Part shown: positions 5,551-7,282 of the stretch, one piece after another
How positions within the stretch are numbered: the first letter of the stretch is position 1
Layout: every line of letters begins with the position of its first letter
Assembly: GCA_030601965.1 (NCBI GenBank)
Contig: JAUWAR010000065.1
Coordinates: forward strand, 1 to 7,282
Direction of reading: 5' to 3'
Length of the DNA stretch: 7,282 nt
Source of the DNA: a bacterium
GTDB lineage: Bacteria > Hydrothermota > UBA3073 > JACQXS01 > JAUWAR01
Made by a program: the position numbers and the translations under genes
The notes under the pieces: model-generated
The model's database searches: none
Seen by the model: only the letters and a program-made list of their open reading frames with translations
What the model was told of the DNA's origin: nothing

Positions 5551-5942
5551 TGACCTGGATTTCTCATCCTTGCAGAGAATACAAAAAGAAAACTATATCA
5601 CTTCTTATATTCCTCATCCTCATCTTTTCAGGCATCTATTTCTCATTTGGTGGATTCTGGTTTTTTATTGCCCTAATTCTTGTTGGTGGTGCAATCCTAC
5701 CCTATTTTCTGCCAACTATCTATTCCTTAAACGATGAACAAATACAGATAAAGGGATCAATCACAAATAAGAAGAAAAAATGGGAAGAATTCAATAGTTT
5801 TTACCCTGATAAAAATGGCATACTGCTCTCTCCATTCAAAGAGCCTTCTCGTCTTGAAAATTTCAGGGGATTATATATAAGATTTAATAATAATAAAGGT
5901 GAGGTAACAGAATATATCTCTAAAAAAATTTATGCAAGTTAA
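5550..5942 (+). CDS. Small membrane protein with two N-terminal helices and a cytoplasmic beta-rich tail
   Basis: A 130-residue protein not assigned to a characterised family. A short basic N-terminus (MTWISHPCREYKKK) is followed by a hydrophobic hairpin at about residues 15-57: one helix near 16-34, a glycine-rich turn, and a second near 36-57. The rest is a soluble region with TIYSLNDEQIQIKGSIT, an aromatic KKWEEFNSFYPDKNGILLSPF stretch split by short turns, and RLENFRGLYIRF. This resembles membrane-anchored bacterial PH-like domain proteins, in which two helices precede a small beta barrel, but that is a pattern judgement. The ATG overlaps the stop of the RNase HIII-HIT gene (TAATG), and its end overlaps the next gene by 11 bp, so it is almost certainly co-translated within the operon. 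Function is unknown. Confidence 0.8.
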   Translation: MTWISHPCREYKKKTISLLIFLILIFSGIYFSFGGFWFFIALILVGGAILPYFLPTIYSLNDEQIQIKGSITNKKKKWEEFNSFYPDKNGILLSPFKEPSRLENFRGLYIRFNNNKGEVTEYISKKIYAS

Positions 5943-6924
5943 ATATCCAGACAGAATAGAACTCGCAAATCTACCAACCAGGATTGAGAGATTGGAGAAA
6001 TTAACTAAGGAACTTAATGGTCCAGAAATATATATTAAGAGGGACGACCTTACTGAGTCTGGTGCTTCAGGAAACAAAATAAGGAAGCTCGAGTTTGTAG
6101 TAGCCGATGCTATCAAAAAGGGAGCAGATACTCTCATAACCTGCGGTTGGGTGCAGTCAAACCATGCAAGGGCTACTGCCATTATATCTGCAAAACTCGG
6201 ACTGAATGCAATATTAGTCCTGCGAGGCGAAAAACCCCAAGAGTTCAAAGGAAATCTCTTTCTTGATAAGTTAGTAGGTGCTGAGATAAGATATATTACT
6301 CCTGAAGAATATGATGAAAGGGTAAATGAGATTATGTCTAATATTGCCAATGAGCTCCAAAAGAACGGACATCTTGGGTATTCAATTCCAGTAGGTGCAT
6401 CTACCGAGATAGGTGTATGGGGATATATAAAAGCAGCGGCGGAGATAAAAGAACAACTAAAAAAGATGAGCTTAGAAATAAACGCAATAATTACTGCGAT
6501 TGGCAGTGGGGCTACTTACGCTGGTTTACTCATAGGCAAAAAACTCTTTGATTTGGATGCCACTATTTACGGGATAAATGTTGAAGAAAATGCGCAATAT
6601 TACAAAGACATAATTTATGAACTCATACAAAAATGGGAAAAGGTTTATGATATGAATACTCAACTCTCTAAAGAGGACATAAGGATAATAGACGGATATG
6701 TTGGACCAGGATATAGCCTGACCACAAAGGAGCAACGAGAAACTATAAAATTAGTTGCCCGGAAACAGGGAATTATTCTGGATCCTGTTTACACTGGAAA
6801 AGCAATGCATGGATTAGTACAGGAGATAAAAAATGGGAAGTTTAAAAAGGGACAGAAAGTCCTTTTTATTCATACAGGAGGAATTTTCGGACTACTTGCA
6901 CAAGGCGATAAAATCGAATTATGA
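5932..6924 (+). CDS. PLP-dependent D-cysteine desulfhydrase / ACC deaminase family enzyme
   Basis: A 330-residue fold-type II PLP enzyme of normal family length. The family start LPTRIERL (14-21) is followed by IYIKRDDL (33-40), SGNKIRKLEF with the Schiff-base lysine K49, WVQSNHARATA with S76-N77-H78, the phosphate-binding loop GSGAT (191-195), GPGYSL with Y261, DPVYTGKAMHGL with Y287, and HTGG (314-317). QSNH rather than QSNQ favours D-cysteine desulfhydrase (D-cysteine to pyruvate, sulfide and ammonia) over ACC deaminase. Related enzymes act on L-cysteate or other amino acids, so the substrate is not fixed by sequence. The ATG lies 11 bp inside the preceding gene without a clear Shine-Dalgarno, so coupled translation is likely. 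The stop overlaps the ribD start (ATGA). Its place next to ribD looks like operon sharing rather than a shared pathway. Confidence 0.88.
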   Translation: MQVKYPDRIELANLPTRIERLEKLTKELNGPEIYIKRDDLTESGASGNKIRKLEFVVADAIKKGADTLITCGWVQSNHARATAIISAKLGLNAILVLRGEKPQEFKGNLFLDKLVGAEIRYITPEEYDERVNEIMSNIANELQKNGHLGYSIPVGASTEIGVWGYIKAAAEIKEQLKKMSLEINAIITAIGSGATYAGLLIGKKLFDLDATIYGINVEENAQYYKDIIYELIQKWEKVYDMNTQLSKEDIRIIDGYVGPGYSLTTKEQRETIKLVARKQGIILDPVYTGKAMHGLVQEIKNGKFKKGQKVLFIHTGGIFGLLAQGDKIEL

Positions 6925-7282
6925 ATTCTTACATGAAACAGGCTTTAAGGTTTGCGGCATTGGGTAGAGGAAAGACCTCACCAAACCCAATGGTCGGAAC
7001 TGTTATCGTTAAAAATGGGAAAATTATAGGTAAAGGTTCTCATAAAGGTAAGGGGAAACCTCATGCCGAAATAGAAGCACTAAAACAGGCTAAAGACCGG
7101 GTAAAAGGAGCAACTCTTTATGTAACGCTTGAGCCCTGTTCACATTTTGGTGCTACCCCTCCCTGCACAGATGCTATAATAAAAGCAGGAATAAAAGAGG
7201 TGAATTTCCCTATTCTTGACCCCAATCCGCTTGTTTCTGGAAAAGAGAAACTTGAACAGGCTGGAATTAAAGTAAATATTGG
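6921..7282 (+). CDS. ribD: RibD, riboflavin biosynthesis deaminase/reductase (5' part, runs off the window)
   Basis: About 120 codons of the N-terminal deaminase domain are visible. The first residues MNSYMKQALRFAALGRGK lead into TSPNPMVGTVIVKNGKIIG (19-37). The cytidine-deaminase-type zinc site is HAE (H48, E50) with EPCSHFGATPPC (C73, C82), and LDPNPLVSGKEKLEQAGI follows. This domain deaminates the diaminopyrimidine intermediate of riboflavin synthesis. The NADPH-dependent reductase domain, if present, lies beyond 7282. The segment after LDPNPLVSGK looks about two residues shorter than the usual GKGIE-type loop. The ATG overlaps the preceding stop as ATGA. ATG at 6933 (residue 5) is a possible later start, but RibD proteins usually have a few residues before YM..AL. 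Downstream ribE/ribBA/ribH genes would be expected but cannot be seen. Confidence 0.92.
   Translation, partial: MNSYMKQALRFAALGRGKTSPNPMVGTVIVKNGKIIGKGSHKGKGKPHAEIEALKQAKDRVKGATLYVTLEPCSHFGATPPCTDAIIKAGIKEVNFPILDPNPLVSGKEKLEQAGIKVNI

Noticed and set aside
5871..6350. Minus-strand open frame of 159 codons opposite the PLP enzyme
   Set aside because: It is opposite the conserved K49 and QSNH region; the product has no motif, and the plus-strand frame is strongly supported.

Overview
The window is AT-rich bacterial chromosome with tightly packed, overlapping genes, organised as two divergent transcription units around a short control region at about 4196-4335. No phage, plasmid or complete IS genes are visible. 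The organism cannot be named from this window. AT-rich codon use, a short RNase HIII-like enzyme and several small repeat families recall genomes of little-studied candidate phyla, but that is only an impression.

Left unit (minus strand, read from 4195 down to 7). Two ABC exporter half-transporters come first and look like a heterodimer. The promoter-proximal subunit (2468-4195) has a perfect LSGGQ signature but Asp in place of the Walker B catalytic Glu. Its partner (570-2357) has a normal Walker B Glu but a degenerate VSEGE signature. Paired, they would form one consensus and one degenerate ATP site, as in BmrC/BmrD and TM287/TM288. A polytopic SEC59/DGK1-type lipid (polyprenol or diacylglycerol) kinase homologue (7-570) overlaps the second subunit by one base, which suggests an exporter and lipid-kinase unit.

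Right unit (plus strand, 4336 to the window end). A good promoter (TTGACA, 18-bp spacer, TATGAT) leads directly into an unusual fusion gene, an RNase HIII catalytic domain joined to a HIT-family nucleotide hydrolase. A small two-helix membrane protein follows, then a PLP enzyme of the D-cysteine desulfhydrase/ACC deaminase family, then the 5' part of ribD (riboflavin biosynthesis). All these genes overlap (TAATG, 11 bp, ATGA), so they are probably co-transcribed.

The most striking feature is a layer of small repeats. Three are read in frame inside genes, each at an interdomain junction: a fold-back element in the TMD-NBD linker of one ABC subunit (1296-1352), five tandem ACCGATA heptamers in the same linker of the other subunit (3203-3237), and a composite repeat block of about 106 bp (4952-5057) exactly where the RNase HIII domain ends and the HIT domain begins. 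The last one appears to have fused two formerly separate genes. A fourth repeat, a 64-bp fold-back element at 2375-2438 with the same layout as the one at 1296-1352, separates the two ABC genes.
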